In this document: positions 45,833 through 55,963 of the stretch, one piece after another
How the letters are laid out: each line of letters opens with the position of its first letter
How positions within the stretch are numbered: the first letter of the stretch is position 1
Origin: Sulfurimonas denitrificans DSM 1251
GTDB taxonomy: Bacteria > Campylobacterota > Campylobacteria > Campylobacterales > Sulfurimonadaceae
DNA length: 64,000 nucleotides
Direction of reading: 5' to 3'
Assembly (NCBI RefSeq): GCF_000012965.1
Contig: NC_007575.1
Coordinates: 1,922,001 to 1,986,000, forward strand
Notes under the pieces: model-generated
The model's database searches: none
Told to the model about the DNA's origin: nothing
Seen by the model: the letters and a program-made list of their open reading frames with translations, nothing else
Program-made: the position numbers and the translations under genes

Positions 45833-46504
45833 ATGGGAACAAAATATCATGAAAGAATAAACTTTATAAAAGATAAACTATCACTTCTTTTAAAAGATAT
45901 CATAGCTGCTGATGAACTGTCATTGGAGGCATTTAAGAGTGATGATGCAAATAAATTCAAAGAAGTTGAAACATTGTTAGCAAAGATAGGATTAATAGGC
46001 GATGAGATTGACAATGAAGTAATAAAAACATTTGCACTTTTTGGACCTGAAGCTAATGAACTCCGCTTTTTAATAACATTTTTAAAAATGACAAATGAGC
46101 TTATAAGCATTGGAGGAGGAGTAAAAAAATATGCACGCAGAATGAGCGAACACTCAAAGAGCGGATGTACTATTGAGCCATTCAAGCCTAGTATCTTACT
46201 GCTTCATAAAAGCAGTATAAATGCACTTAAATATATTTTAGAGTGTTTTACAAATATTCAAGAGTGCAATTATGAGGATAATTACAGAAAAGTTCTTGTT
46301 GAAGAGAGTATGAATGATGATCTTTTTTCTGTGCTTGAAAAAGAGATATTAAATAAAATAATTGATGAAAAAGAGCTCTCAATTGAGTATGTAAAAGTGC
46401 TTGGCAGTTTAAGAAAACTAGAGAGATCCTGTGACAGATCAGTAAATATTGCCAACCTTATGATGTACGCAAAATTGGGCGGAGAGATTAAATTTTTTCA
46501 GTGA
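45833..46504 (+). CDS. phoU: PhoU-like phosphate regulator
   Basis: The 223-residue helical protein has two PhoU-type repeats, with acidic metal-binding stretches (EVETLLAKIGLIGDEIDNEVIKTF and LEKEILNKIIDEKELSIEYVKVLGSLRKLERSCDRSVNIANLM). PhoU dampens phosphate uptake and signalling in other bacteria. AAAAGG lies before the ATG. It closes the pstCAB operon. Sequence is divergent from E. coli PhoU, so the identity rests on pattern and location. Confidence 0.82.
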   Translation: MGTKYHERINFIKDKLSLLLKDIIAADELSLEAFKSDDANKFKEVETLLAKIGLIGDEIDNEVIKTFALFGPEANELRFLITFLKMTNELISIGGGVKKYARRMSEHSKSGCTIEPFKPSILLLHKSSINALKYILECFTNIQECNYEDNYRKVLVEESMNDDLFSVLEKEILNKIIDEKELSIEYVKVLGSLRKLERSCDRSVNIANLMMYAKLGGEIKFFQ

Positions 46505-46586
46505 TTGCCTAAAATTTAGACAATTAAAATTACATTTTCTATATATTTTGAGATATACTTCACTTATTAAAACTTAGGAGAAACAG

Positions 46587-48017
46587 ATGGGAAAATTTGT
46601 AAATTCCATAGAAGAATTTTTTTCTTTTTGCCAAGAAAATGATGTTAAATATGTAGATTTAAGATTTACTGACTTAAAAGGTACATGGCACCATGTTACT
46701 TATAGAGCAAGTGCTATAAACGAAGATAATTTAACAAATGGTTTCCCGTTTGATGGCTCTTCCATAGACAAATGGCAACCAATAAACAAGTCAGATATGA
46801 TTTTAAAAGCTGATGTTCCTACTGCTTTTTTAGATCCTTTTACAGCTGATCCTACCATTATAATTTTTTGTGATGTTTATGACATCTACAAAGGTCAGAT
46901 GTATGAAAAATGTCCTCGCTCAATCGCAAAAGCTACTCTAAAACATGCAGAATCTCTTGGTATTGCTGATGCTGCATATTTTGGTCCTGAGAATGAATTT
47001 TTTGTTTTTGATGATGTAAGAGTCATAGACAACATAAATGAAGCAGGATATAAAATCGATACTGAAGAGGGTGACTGGAACTCTAACACTCACTACCCAG
47101 ATGGCTACAACAGCGGACATCGTGGCGGTGTAAAAGGTGGGTACTTCCCAGTTGCTCCAATCGATACTCAGGTTGATTTAAGAGCTGAGATGATGGATGT
47201 GTTAGAGCAAGTTGGACTTGAAGTAATTTTAGGTCACCATGAAGTAGCGCAAGGTCAGGGTGAAATTGGCATAGTTTTCTCTGATATGATTGGAGCTGCT
47301 GATAATGTTCAAAAATTAAAATATGTTGTAAAAATGGTAGCCCACTTAAATGGCAAAACTGCAACTTTTATGCCAAAACCTCTTTTTGGTGATAATGGAA
47401 ATGGTATGCATGTTCACCAATCTCTTTGGAAGGATGGAAAAAATCTTTTCTACAAAGAGGGAAATTATGCTAATCTCTCAGAGATGGCTCTTAACTATGT
47501 AGGCGGTATTTTTAGACATGCAAAAGCTCTAGCTTCTATTACAAACCCATCTACTAACTCATATAAGAGACTTATCCCAGGATTTGAAGCACCTTCGATT
47601 CTTACCTATTCAATGCAAAACCGCTCTGCATCTTGCCGTATCCCTTATGGTGCAGGAGAAAAAACTACTCGCATTGAGATGAGATTTCCAGACTCTACTG
47701 CTTGCCCTTACTTAGCATTTTCTGCTCTAATGATGGCTGGACTTGATGGTATCAAAAATAAAACTGTTCCTGTTGGACCAATGGATGAAGATTTATTTGA
47801 ACTAAGTTTAGATGAGATTCGTGAAAAAGGGATTCCTCAAATGCCTCATACTCTACGTGAAGCAACAGAAGCACTTATAGCAGATAACGAATTTTTAAGA
47901 CCTGTGTTTTCAAAAACATTTATTGATGATTATCAGCACTACATGTTTGAGAGACAAATCTGGCCTGATGAGAGCCGTCCAACTGCTTATGAGTTCAAAA
48001 CAACTTATAGCTGTTAA
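46587..48017 (+). CDS. glnA: Glutamine synthetase type I
   Basis: The 476-residue enzyme has the GSI motifs [67 protein letters not shown] and [17 protein letters not shown]. The adenylylation-site region reads DEDLFELS, so Phe404 replaces the Tyr modified in E. coli; adenylylation control is therefore unlikely. AGGAGAAACAG precedes the ATG, and a CCTCGC-TTTTT-GCGAGG terminator follows. It makes glutamine from glutamate and ammonia. Confidence 0.95.
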   Translation: MGKFVNSIEEFFSFCQENDVKYVDLRFTDLKGTWHHVTYRASAINEDNLTNGFPFDGSSIDKWQPINKSDMILKADVPTAFLDPFTADPTIIIFCDVYDIYKGQMYEKCPRSIAKATLKHAESLGIADAAYFGPENEFFVFDDVRVIDNINEAGYKIDTEEGDWNSNTHYPDGYNSGHRGGVKGGYFPVAPIDTQVDLRAEMMDVLEQVGLEVILGHHEVAQGQGEIGIVFSDMIGAADNVQKLKYVVKMVAHLNGKTATFMPKPLFGDNGNGMHVHQSLWKDGKNLFYKEGNYANLSEMALNYVGGIFRHAKALASITNPSTNSYKRLIPGFEAPSILTYSMQNRSASCRIPYGAGEKTTRIEMRFPDSTACPYLAFSALMMAGLDGIKNKTVPVGPMDEDLFELSLDEIREKGIPQMPHTLREATEALIADNEFLRPVFSKTFIDDYQHYMFERQIWPDESRPTAYEFKTTYSC

Positions 48018-48035
48018 CACATTTCAAACCTTTAT

Positions 48036-48056
48036 CCTCGCTTTTTGCGAGGTTTT
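48036..48056 (+). terminator. Intrinsic terminator of glnA
   Basis: CCTCGC and GCGAGG pair around a 5-base loop (TTTTT), followed by TTTT. It lies 19 bases after the glnA stop. Confidence 0.85.
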
Positions 48057-48093
48057 ACTCTCTTTTAAAATAATCAGCTAACCACAATTTTGC

Positions 48094-48099
48094 TATAAT
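48094..48099 (+). promoter_or_regulatory. -10 box of leuA
   Basis: TATAAT in TTTTGCTATAATTC, 64 bases before the leuA ATG. Confidence 0.55.
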
Positions 48100-48162
48100 T
48101 CACATCACAATAACTGTATATAAGAGTGCATTATTGAAATTCAAATTTTATGAAGGTTTATT

Positions 48163-49821
48163 ATGAAAAATATTCCACAAGGGAAATATCGTCCCTATCC
48201 AAAGATAGATTTGCCAGACAGAACTTGGCCAAACAACAGCATAACAGAAGCTCCAAAATGGTGTAGTGTAGATTTGCGTGATGGTAATCAAGCACTTATC
48301 AACCCAATGGACATGAATAAAAAACTTTCACTATTTGCACTCTTACTCAAAATTGGATTTAAGGAGATTGAAGTTGGTTTTCCATCTGCTTCAAAAGTTG
48401 AATTTGACTTTTTACGCCGCCTAGTAGATGACAAACTTATCCCTGATGACGTAACTATTCAAGTATTAGTTCAAGCTAGAGAGCATTTGATAGAGAGAAC
48501 TTTTGAAGCACTTCGTGGTGTTAAAAAAGCGACTATTCATCTATACAACTCAACTTCGAGTGCTCAAAGAAAAATGGTATTTCAAAAATCTAAAGATGAG
48601 ATAATTACTCTTGCGCTAGAGGGTGTTGACCTTGTTAAAAAATATGAAAAATCTCATGATGGAGAGATATTTTTAGAGTACTCTCCTGAGAGTTTTACGG
48701 GAACTGAATTAGAGTATGCCGCAAAGATAGCAAATGCGGTAACAAAAAGATGGGGGATTAGTGATAGCAGAAAAGTTATCATAAATCTTCCAGCAACAGT
48801 AGAGATGGCAACACCAAATATCTACGCAGATCAGATTGAGTGGATGAGCAGACATTTGGACAATAGAGAAAATGTAATCATTTCAACTCACACTCACAAC
48901 GACAGAGGGACAAGTATAGCAGCTACCGAGTTAGCACTTTTAGCAGGTGCAGACAGAGTTGAGGGAACACTTTTGAGCAATGGAGAGAGAACAGGAAATG
49001 TTGATATTATAACTCTTGCTCTTAATATGACAACTCAAGGTATTGATTCTAAACTTGATTTTTCTAACGTAAATGAGGTTTTAGATGTAGTTGAGAGATG
49101 CACGGAGATAGAGACTCATGTTCGTCATCCATACGTTGGAGAGCTTGTATATACGGCATTTTCTGGCTCTCATCAAGATGCGATCAATAAAGGTTTAGCT
49201 CATAGAAAATCAAATCCAGCTTCACATTGGGAAGTTCCATATCTTCCTATTGACCCAGATGATGTGGGGCGAAGCTATGAGAGCATCATCCGTATCAATT
49301 CACAATCTGGAAAAGGCGGAGTTGCTTATATATTAGAGAAAAATTTTGGATACCAACTTCCAAAAACGATGCATCCAGAGATGGGAAAATTAGTTCAAGA
49401 TGTAAGTGATAAAAAAGGTCAAGAGTTAAGCTCTGAGGAGATATTTGAGATATTTAACGAGAACTACTTTAACATAAAAGAGCATATCTCTTTGGTTGAT
49501 TTTACAGTCTCATCGCTAAAAGGTATCTCAAAATGTACACTTACCTATATCCTTAATGGCACTGAGATAGTCTCAAACGGAGAGGGTAACGGTCCAGTGG
49601 ATGCTTGTAGAGACGCTTTAATGAAAGATTATAGAAACAGTTTTTCTATAAACTCATACTTTGAACACTCATTTGGCAACAAAAGTTCTGCAAAAGCGAT
49701 AGCATATATAGAGATAGAGACCCCTAAGACTCTATCTTGTTTTGGTGTTGGAGCTGACAATGATATAGCAACAGCTTCAGTAAAAGCTCTATTTTGCGCA
49801 CTAAACAGAGCTTTTATCTAA
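48163..49821 (+). CDS. leuA: 2-isopropylmalate synthase
   Basis: The 552-residue enzyme of the long type 2 LeuA class has CSVDLRDGNQALINPMD (metal Asp and Arg), the STHTHNDRGTSIAATELALLAGADRVEGTLLSNGERTGNVDI signature (key residues His, Asn, Glu) and a C-terminal regulatory domain from about 440, with FGVGADNDIATASVKALF for leucine feedback. It condenses ketoisovalerate with acetyl-CoA. It stands alone, with its own promoter and terminator. Confidence 0.93.
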   Translation: MKNIPQGKYRPYPKIDLPDRTWPNNSITEAPKWCSVDLRDGNQALINPMDMNKKLSLFALLLKIGFKEIEVGFPSASKVEFDFLRRLVDDKLIPDDVTIQVLVQAREHLIERTFEALRGVKKATIHLYNSTSSAQRKMVFQKSKDEIITLALEGVDLVKKYEKSHDGEIFLEYSPESFTGTELEYAAKIANAVTKRWGISDSRKVIINLPATVEMATPNIYADQIEWMSRHLDNRENVIISTHTHNDRGTSIAATELALLAGADRVEGTLLSNGERTGNVDIITLALNMTTQGIDSKLDFSNVNEVLDVVERCTEIETHVRHPYVGELVYTAFSGSHQDAINKGLAHRKSNPASHWEVPYLPIDPDDVGRSYESIIRINSQSGKGGVAYILEKNFGYQLPKTMHPEMGKLVQDVSDKKGQELSSEEIFEIFNENYFNIKEHISLVDFTVSSLKGISKCTLTYILNGTEIVSNGEGNGPVDACRDALMKDYRNSFSINSYFEHSFGNKSSAKAIAYIEIETPKTLSCFGVGADNDIATASVKALFCALNRAFI

Positions 49822-49829
49822 CCCACTAA

Positions 49830-49860
49830 GCAAAGAAGAACTCTCTTCTTTGCATTTTTT
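49830..49860 (+). terminator. Intrinsic terminator of leuA
   Basis: GCAAAGAAGA and TCTTCTTTGC are perfect 10-bp arms with a 4-base loop, followed by A and seven T. It starts nine bases after the leuA stop. Confidence 0.88.
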
Positions 49861-49927
49861 TAAATATAATAATATAAAATTTAAAAAATTTATCCTTAAT
49901 ATCACTATTAATCAAAAGACATTATGC

Positions 49928-49933
49928 TACAAT
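49928..49933 (+). promoter_or_regulatory. -10 box of the cytochrome c gene
   Basis: TACAAT in TATGCTACAATTAA, 27 bases before the ATG. The upstream gap 49854-49927 is AT-rich with no other feature. Confidence 0.45.
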
Positions 49934-49960
49934 TAATTACTACAAAAAAAAGGTTTTATT

Positions 49961-50383
49961 ATGTCAAAAAAAATAGTTGCAATTGGTTTAGTAACACTAC
50001 TGTTTTCATCACTCTCTGCTTATGAATTAAAATCAAATATGTTGCTTTTAAATGCAGAGCTTAGTGAAGTTCAAAGAGCATTCATCTCAAGTGACCAAAC
50101 TGGTGTGGAAGAGTCTGTTAAGCGTTTTGCAAAGCATGCACAAGATTTACTAGGAAATAAAGAGAAGTTCTCTTCAATGCTTCCTGAGAAGAAAAAGAAC
50201 AAAGCAAATGAGGCTGTAATGAGCGCACAAATTATCAGCCACAATGTTCAGATTATCTTAGATGCAATTGAAAATAAACATAACCAATCAGGTCAAGTTC
50301 GTAGAGAAGAGGCTCAAAGAGCATACACTTACATAGAGCATGCTTGCTTTAGATGTCATAATATTGTACGTGACGAATACTAA
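49961..50383 (+). CDS. Periplasmic cytochrome c (cytochrome c'-like)
   Basis: The 140-residue protein has a signal peptide (MSKKIVAIGLVTLLFSSLSA) and a four-helix pattern ending in ACFRCHNIVRDEY, a single CxxCH haem c site at the C-terminus. This late position fits cytochrome c'/b562-like folds, which often bind small ligands or carry electrons. Role in respiration or nitric oxide protection is possible; not decided. It converges with the PBP1A gene. Confidence 0.78.
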   Translation: MSKKIVAIGLVTLLFSSLSAYELKSNMLLLNAELSEVQRAFISSDQTGVEESVKRFAKHAQDLLGNKEKFSSMLPEKKKNKANEAVMSAQIISHNVQIILDAIENKHNQSGQVRREEAQRAYTYIEHACFRCHNIVRDEY

Positions 50384-50410
50384 GATATAAAATCCACAAA
50401 GAGGCTCACT

Positions 50411-52378
50411 TTAAAAGAGTAGCTTCTCATTTGTATTTGAATCAGCGTCAATGCGAGGTGGTTTTGAAGTGTCGCTAAAGTACTCTTTTTTTCCATCTAT
50501 TACAATCTCTTTGATTCCATCAGGGGCTTCAAATTTCCTTGGAATCTGAGGGTATAACTCTAAAGCTTTCTCATAATACATAGAAAAAGCTGGTCCTGCT
50601 ATTCTACCACCTGTCTCTATTCTATCCATTGGTGTATTATCATCATTTCCAAACCAAACAACAGTCTCAATACTTGGAGAGTACCCTGCAAACCATCCAT
50701 CCATATTTTTGTTAGTAGTTCCTGTTTTTCCAGCCAATTCAATACCATCAACTCGAGCAGAGCGTCCAGTACCACGCTCAACAACATCTCGCAGTATAGT
50801 TGTCATTATATACGCCTGAGCTGGGTCTGTGATGTACTTGCTCTTTAACTCACTCTCAAAAATAGTAGTAACTCCTTTATCGATATTTCGTATAAGAGTT
50901 GGTTCAACCTGAACCCCATCATTTGCAAAAGAGCTATAGTAGTGCGCCAATTGCAGTGGGGAGAGAGTAATACTTCCTAATGCTATAGAGAGATCTGGCG
51001 GAAGATTTTTAATACCAAATTTTTTAAACTCTCTAAGTAGTTGTGGCAATCCTATATCATTTACTAAATTTATCGTTGCTAGATTGCTTGAGTGCACCAG
51101 TGCTTCTCTGAGTGTTAAGAGTCCTTTATAACTCTTTTCATAGTTCTTAGGCTGCCACTTCTGCTCCTCTCCATCTTTGTAATAAGTATATGTTCTTGCA
51201 ATATCAACCAACTCTGTCACGCCAGAGTAGCCTAAATCAATTGCAACTTGATATATAAATGGCTTAAAAGCAGAACCTGGTTGACGCCTTCCTTGAGTGG
51301 CTCTGTTGTACGAGCTTTTTTTATAATCAACACTTCCAACAAGAGCTAAGATATCTCCATTTTTTGGGTTTATTGATACTAATGCGCCATTTAAGAGGTC
51401 CGTTTTTGTGCCCTGTTTATCTTTTGAGGGTGTACTTGCTTCTATTCTTGCCACAGAGAGATTGTAAGCTTTTTTAAGCGAATCTTCTGCCGCTTCTTGA
51501 AGTTTTAAATCAATTGTTGTATGTACCTCATATCCGCCTGATTTAAAATCGTTTATGCCAATTCCTGCAACTATTCTTTGTACTTCATCTACAATAAATG
51601 GTGCACTGTTTTGTGTTAGAGTATCATCAAAAACTTCTGGCTTCTCAAGCAAAGCTTTAGTCTGCATATCATCATCTATCCATCCGAGTGCATGCATTCT
51701 TGAGATAACGCGATTTGCTCTGCCCATAGAAATATCATAATTTTTTGTTGGCGCATAAGTACTTGGAGCTTTAGCAAGACCTACCAGAAGAGCTGTCTCT
51801 TTTAATGTAAGTTCACTGAGATTTTTATGAAAATAACCATCAGCTGCTGTTTTTATACCATGGTAACCATGTCCAAAATATATCTCATTTAAATATCTCT
51901 CAAGTATCTCCTCTTTACTCAAAGAGAGTTCAACTTTAAGAGCATATATAACCTCTTTTATCTTCCTTGAGATTTTTTTATCTCTTGTGAGAAGTCTATT
52001 TTTCACTAACTGTTGAGTAATGGTACTTGCACCTTCTACCATTTTTCCAGCTTGCATATCTTTTATAATTGCTCTAAAAATAGCATCAAGATTAATCCCT
52101 GAGTGTTCAAAAAAAGTGGTATCCTCAATAGCTAAGAGCGCCTCAATAGCACGTGGAGGTATCTCATCAAATTTCGCATAGTATCTATGCTCATCTTCAA
52201 AAAGATTTGCAATTTTTTCACCATGTCTGTCATATATTCTTGTTGTAAGTTGCGGGTGATACTCAATAACTGAAGATATATCATAACTATACTCTTTTAA
52301 AAAATAGCCAATAACTATAAAAGGGGTTAAGACAGCGGCTAAGAAGAGCGTAAAGAAGATATTTCTGATAATTCTCAT
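50411..52378 (-). CDS. mrcA: Penicillin-binding protein 1A
   Basis: The 655-residue class A PBP has one N-terminal membrane helix, a glycosyltransferase GT51 domain (IEDTTFFEHSGINLDAI, STITQQLVKNRLL, EIYFGHGYHGIKTAA) and a transpeptidase domain with GSAFKP (Ser near 368, Lys near 371), SSN and KTGTT near 547. It polymerises and crosslinks peptidoglycan. Its ATG overlaps the stop of the upstream ABC ATPase gene, as ATGA. It ends a six-gene minus-strand run. Confidence 0.93.
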   Translation of the reverse strand: MRIIRNIFFTLFLAAVLTPFIVIGYFLKEYSYDISSVIEYHPQLTTRIYDRHGEKIANLFEDEHRYYAKFDEIPPRAIEALLAIEDTTFFEHSGINLDAIFRAIIKDMQAGKMVEGASTITQQLVKNRLLTRDKKISRKIKEVIYALKVELSLSKEEILERYLNEIYFGHGYHGIKTAADGYFHKNLSELTLKETALLVGLAKAPSTYAPTKNYDISMGRANRVISRMHALGWIDDDMQTKALLEKPEVFDDTLTQNSAPFIVDEVQRIVAGIGINDFKSGGYEVHTTIDLKLQEAAEDSLKKAYNLSVARIEASTPSKDKQGTKTDLLNGALVSINPKNGDILALVGSVDYKKSSYNRATQGRRQPGSAFKPFIYQVAIDLGYSGVTELVDIARTYTYYKDGEEQKWQPKNYEKSYKGLLTLREALVHSSNLATINLVNDIGLPQLLREFKKFGIKNLPPDLSIALGSITLSPLQLAHYYSSFANDGVQVEPTLIRNIDKGVTTIFESELKSKYITDPAQAYIMTTILRDVVERGTGRSARVDGIELAGKTGTTNKNMDGWFAGYSPSIETVVWFGNDDNTPMDRIETGGRIAGPAFSMYYEKALELYPQIPRKFEAPDGIKEIVIDGKKEYFSDTSKPPRIDADSNTNEKLLF

Positions 52379-53064
52379 ATTCTAAAATCCCTATTTGCAA
52401 AATTTGCATCTATTAAAATTTTTGTGTACTCTTGTTTTGGATTTTCAACTACATGTAGTGTCTCTCCACTCTCCACAACCCTGCCATCTTTGAGCACACA
52501 AATCTCTTCACAAATCATCTTTGCAGAGTTCATATCATGTGTTACAAATAGCATTTTAAAGCCTAGTTCCTTTTGAAGCTTTTTTAGGAGTTCCAAAATC
52601 ACAACCCTTGTTTTAGGGTCAAGAGCGGTTGTAGGCTCATCAAGCAACATAAGTTTTGGCTCATGACTTAGCGCCATAGCTATTACCACTCTTTGAAGTT
52701 GCCCACCTGAGAGCTCAGGAGCAAATCTATCAAGGAGCTCTACATCCAAATCTACTTGAGCGAATAACTCTTCAACTCTCTTACTTGAGACAAAAAACTG
52801 TTTTTTAATCTTTGTTAGAGGAGAGAGAGCAGTAAAAGGGTTTTGTGGAACAAACGACACACTCTTCCCAGCTATAAGTTCAAAACTGTTTTCGTATTCT
52901 AGCGACATTTTCATACTGCTTGGCAACATATTTAAGAGCGCCTTTATTGTGAGGCTTTTTCCACTTCCGCTCTGTCCAACAAGAGCTAGAGATGAGTTGA
53001 TATTAAAACTTACATCTACTAAAGTTTTTTCATTGATGCTTACATGTAGTTTTGAAATTTTCAT
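52375..53064 (-). CDS. Orphan ABC-transporter ATPase (peptide/nickel type)
   Basis: The 229-residue ATPase has Walker A GQSGSGKSLT, the Q-loop VPQNPFTALSP (characteristic of the Dpp/Opp/Nik subfamily), signature LSGGQLQRVVIAMA, Walker B LMLLDEPTTALDP and VTHDMNSA. It is shorter than OppD/DppD, lacking their C-terminal extension. No permease or binding-protein gene is adjacent. It overlaps the BioF-like gene before it and the PBP gene after it. Confidence 0.82.
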   Translation of the reverse strand: MKISKLHVSINEKTLVDVSFNINSSLALVGQSGSGKSLTIKALLNMLPSSMKMSLEYENSFELIAGKSVSFVPQNPFTALSPLTKIKKQFFVSSKRVEELFAQVDLDVELLDRFAPELSGGQLQRVVIAMALSHEPKLMLLDEPTTALDPKTRVVILELLKKLQKELGFKMLFVTHDMNSAKMICEEICVLKDGRVVESGETLHVVENPKQEYTKILIDANFANRDFRI

Positions 53065-54155
53065 TTTTGAATCTTATCCAAACTTCTGCATAATGCTCTT
53101 AAATCTTCACTACTCTCGCCAATTCTAGCAATAAGGCGGATGATAGCACGCTCTACTGTTGGCTGTCTTATGCCGCCAACAGAAAAACCTAACTTTTTAA
53201 GTTCATCACGTATTTTTATAACTTTCTCATTATCATCTATTACAACACTGCAAATTAGAGCATCCATCTTGATACCAAGTTCATCATAAACTATCTCTTG
53301 CCTTTTTCTTATCTCCTCTTTTAAAGAGTCTAAATTCTCTAAAATGTACTTAAGTGCGTTGTGAGCTAAGAGAGTATCATAGAGTGAGAGTGAAGTTGCA
53401 TAAATTATAGGCTTTGCACGATTTATTAAATACTCAACAATATGAGAAGAAGCTAAAATAAAAGCGCCAAAACTTCCATAAGCTTTACCAAGCGTTCCCA
53501 TTTTTATATGGTTTGGCTTTATGCTTATGTTATAGTGGTCATAAATTCCCATCAAATGCTCTCCAACAACTCCACTGCTATGTGCTTCATCCATTATCAA
53601 AATTGCATCATAAGCATCACAAAGTTCAAAAACTCTTCTATCTACCATATCGCCATCCATAGAGTAGATTCCCTCAACTGCAACTATTTTTCTCTGGGCT
53701 TTAGTTGTCTTTAAAAGCTTTTGTAACTCTTGCATATCATTATGTTTAAAAAATTTTACATTTATCTTTTTAAAATTGGTAGCTAATATGCCTGAGGCGT
53801 GATACTTCTCATCCATAAAAAGAACATCTTTTGAGCGGACTAACGCTTCAATCAAAGCAATATTTGCATTAAAACCGCTTCCTAAAATAACCCCGTCTTC
53901 AAAGCCATTTGCAACGCAAAGCGCATCTTCAAAATCTTTATGAATCTGATGATACCCATTTACTAAAAGAGAGGCTTTAGAGGAGTGAAGAGGCATATTT
54001 GAGAGTCTCTTACATGTAGCCTCATGTAGTGCTTTATTGTGAGAGAGCCCTAGATAATCATTTGAAGCAAAATCCAAAATTGATGTATCCACCACCTCTC
54101 TACTTCTGTATCTTGAAGCTCTCTTTAGCGCTTGGAGTTCATTAGTGTAATACAT
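53061..54155 (-). CDS. BioF-like alpha-oxoamine synthase (PLP-dependent)
   Basis: The 364-residue enzyme has fold type I alpha-oxoamine synthase features: FASNDYLGLSHNKAL, VLGSGFNANIALIEALV, ILMDEAHSSGVVGEHLMGI, and the PLP-lysine HIKMGTLGKAYGSFGAFI (Lys near 223). This fits 8-amino-7-oxononanoate synthase or a related condensing enzyme. Other biotin genes are not adjacent, so I call the family, not biotin synthesis. It overlaps the diguanylate cyclase gene by one base. Confidence 0.84.
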   Translation of the reverse strand: MYYTNELQALKRASRYRSREVVDTSILDFASNDYLGLSHNKALHEATCKRLSNMPLHSSKASLLVNGYHQIHKDFEDALCVANGFEDGVILGSGFNANIALIEALVRSKDVLFMDEKYHASGILATNFKKINVKFFKHNDMQELQKLLKTTKAQRKIVAVEGIYSMDGDMVDRRVFELCDAYDAILIMDEAHSSGVVGEHLMGIYDHYNISIKPNHIKMGTLGKAYGSFGAFILASSHIVEYLINRAKPIIYATSLSLYDTLLAHNALKYILENLDSLKEEIRKRQEIVYDELGIKMDALICSVVIDDNEKVIKIRDELKKLGFSVGGIRQPTVERAIIRLIARIGESSEDLRALCRSLDKIQK

Positions 54156-55963
54156 TATATAGCAACAACCCTGTTTCTTCCAGCATTTTTTGCCTCATAA
54201 AGAGCTTTATCTGCCCTTTTAAAAGTAAGCTCTAAATCCTCATCTTTTTTATACTCTGTAACACCAAAACTCATAGTTATTGCAACTATTTGATTATGTT
54301 CTTGTACTTTTGACCTAATCTTATCTGCCAACTTATAAGCATCAGATTTATTTACATGTGGAAGGATAAGAGCAAACTCCTCTCCTCCAATCCTGCAAAA
54401 TATATCACTATCCCTTAAGCATGTAGTGATGAGTTTTGTATATTCAATTAGAACTTTATCTCCCACGTCATGCCCATAATTATCATTAATATTTTTAAAA
54501 TTATCCATATCAAAAATAACTAAAGAGAGAGGATAAAAGTATCTGTTTGAGCTTGCGCACTCTTTTTTTATCTGTTTATTATAGCAGTAACGATTTCTGA
54601 TTTTTGTAAGAGGGTCGGTTATGTTTGTATGTTCTAACTCTTTTTGATAAATTTTCTCATCTGTTATATTTGAAAAGATAGCACTATAGTGAGCATCTTC
54701 CTCTGATATCAAAGAGACTCCTACCGTAAAGTAATACTCTTTTTCATTATATAAAATTTTTACAAGGCTATTTTTTGGATTTTTTATAAGATACTCAAGC
54801 CAATTCACACCATCCATATCTTTATATATACAACCCTCTTCTTTTACAAAAAAATCAGAAATTGATTGGTGCTCAGCTTTGAAAGCTTCTAGTGTGTCGT
54901 AATCATTAAAATATTTAAAAAAAGTTTTATTCATATTGATGATATTATCTTTATCTACCACCATCACTATATTTGATGAGGAGTCAATAATATTTTTATA
55001 GTACATCTTCTGTTTTTTATTTCTATAATGTAAAAAACTCCCAAGAACAGCCATCATTATCATAAAAGCAACTATCGCAATACCAATCCACTTATACATG
55101 AAAAAATCCAAGTTAATGTTTAAAACATCATCCCTCTTTTTAAACATTATGTAGTGTCCAATAACTATATTTTGAATATTTTTAAGTGGATAAGTGCTTA
55201 TGATATAGTGATTTTCAAACTTTTGTGGCGTGTGAATATAGTTATGAACTCCGTTTTTTCTTAAATATTCCATCAATACAACAGACGCATCTATGTTTGC
55301 TACATAATAATCATCTATAAAATTTTTACTCAAATGGTTTTTTAAAGTATTTTTGTACTCTTTGCTTAAAACTACGATAGAGTCAACTCCTATATCTTTC
55401 ATCTGCTTGGAAATAGCATCAAATCTTGAGGATAGCTCCACTAAGCCAACAAGGGCACTGTTTTTTATAATAGGAACTATTGCTCTTATGCCAAAATCAC
55501 CCTCTCCTATACTCACAGAAATAAGAGGCTTTTTAAGTGTTGATGCTTCAAGCAAGTCTTCTCTATTTTGATTTGAAACTGCTCCATTTTGCCCATTTGA
55601 ACTAACATATATAGATTGCAAATCTTTATCAAGTATCTGCATCCAACTATTTTTATACAACTCATTTTCTATGAATTTTGAAATCAGTTCATCATAAGAG
55701 CTATTTTCAATACTATTACTAGAGATACCCTCTGCTAAAGATTTATCGTTTGCTATGGCAAAAGCAGTAGCAAGTGTAGTTTTTTGCCTATTAAGAATCA
55801 TCTTCTCAACTTGCTCTCTCATTAAAGAGCTCTCTTTTTTATAACTCTGCTCTTTTATTTTGTGTTGTTCATTGCCAATAAGGCTTATATAAACTATTGC
55901 GATAAAGATAATTAAAGCTACAACAATTGTTCCAATAAAATAGGCTCTATTAAGTTTTAAAAT
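54155..55963 (-). CDS. Membrane diguanylate cyclase, probable AUU start
   Basis: The C-terminal GGDEF domain has CRIGGEEFALILP with the RDSD inhibitory site exactly five residues before it. Two membrane helices flank a periplasmic sensor of about 220 residues: one N-terminal (FIGTIVVALIIFIAIVYISLIG) and one near 290 (WIGIAIVAFMIMMAVLGSFL). A PAS-like region follows. The first helix lies upstream of the first ATG (55822). In frame, no ATG, GTG or TTG exists between it and the TGA at 56011, but ATT at 55963 has AAGGGG six bases upstream, so AUU is the likely start. It makes cyclic di-GMP. Confidence 0.85.
   Translation of the reverse strand: MLKLNRAYFIGTIVVALIIFIAIVYISLIGNEQHKIKEQSYKKESSLMREQVEKMILNRQKTTLATAFAIANDKSLAEGISSNSIENSSYDELISKFIENELYKNSWMQILDKDLQSIYVSSNGQNGAVSNQNREDLLEASTLKKPLISVSIGEGDFGIRAIVPIIKNSALVGLVELSSRFDAISKQMKDIGVDSIVVLSKEYKNTLKNHLSKNFIDDYYVANIDASVVLMEYLRKNGVHNYIHTPQKFENHYIISTYPLKNIQNIVIGHYIMFKKRDDVLNINLDFFMYKWIGIAIVAFMIMMAVLGSFLHYRNKKQKMYYKNIIDSSSNIVMVVDKDNIINMNKTFFKYFNDYDTLEAFKAEHQSISDFFVKEEGCIYKDMDGVNWLEYLIKNPKNSLVKILYNEKEYYFTVGVSLISEEDAHYSAIFSNITDEKIYQKELEHTNITDPLTKIRNRYCYNKQIKKECASSNRYFYPLSLVIFDMDNFKNINDNYGHDVGDKVLIEYTKLITTCLRDSDIFCRIGGEEFALILPHVNKSDAYKLADKIRSKVQEHNQIVAITMSFGVTEYKKDEDLELTFKRADKALYEAKNAGRNRVVAI

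Noticed and set aside
47083-47364. Minus-strand frames within glnA
   Set aside because: Shadows of the coding frame, with Leu/Gln/His-rich composition typical of antisense translation.
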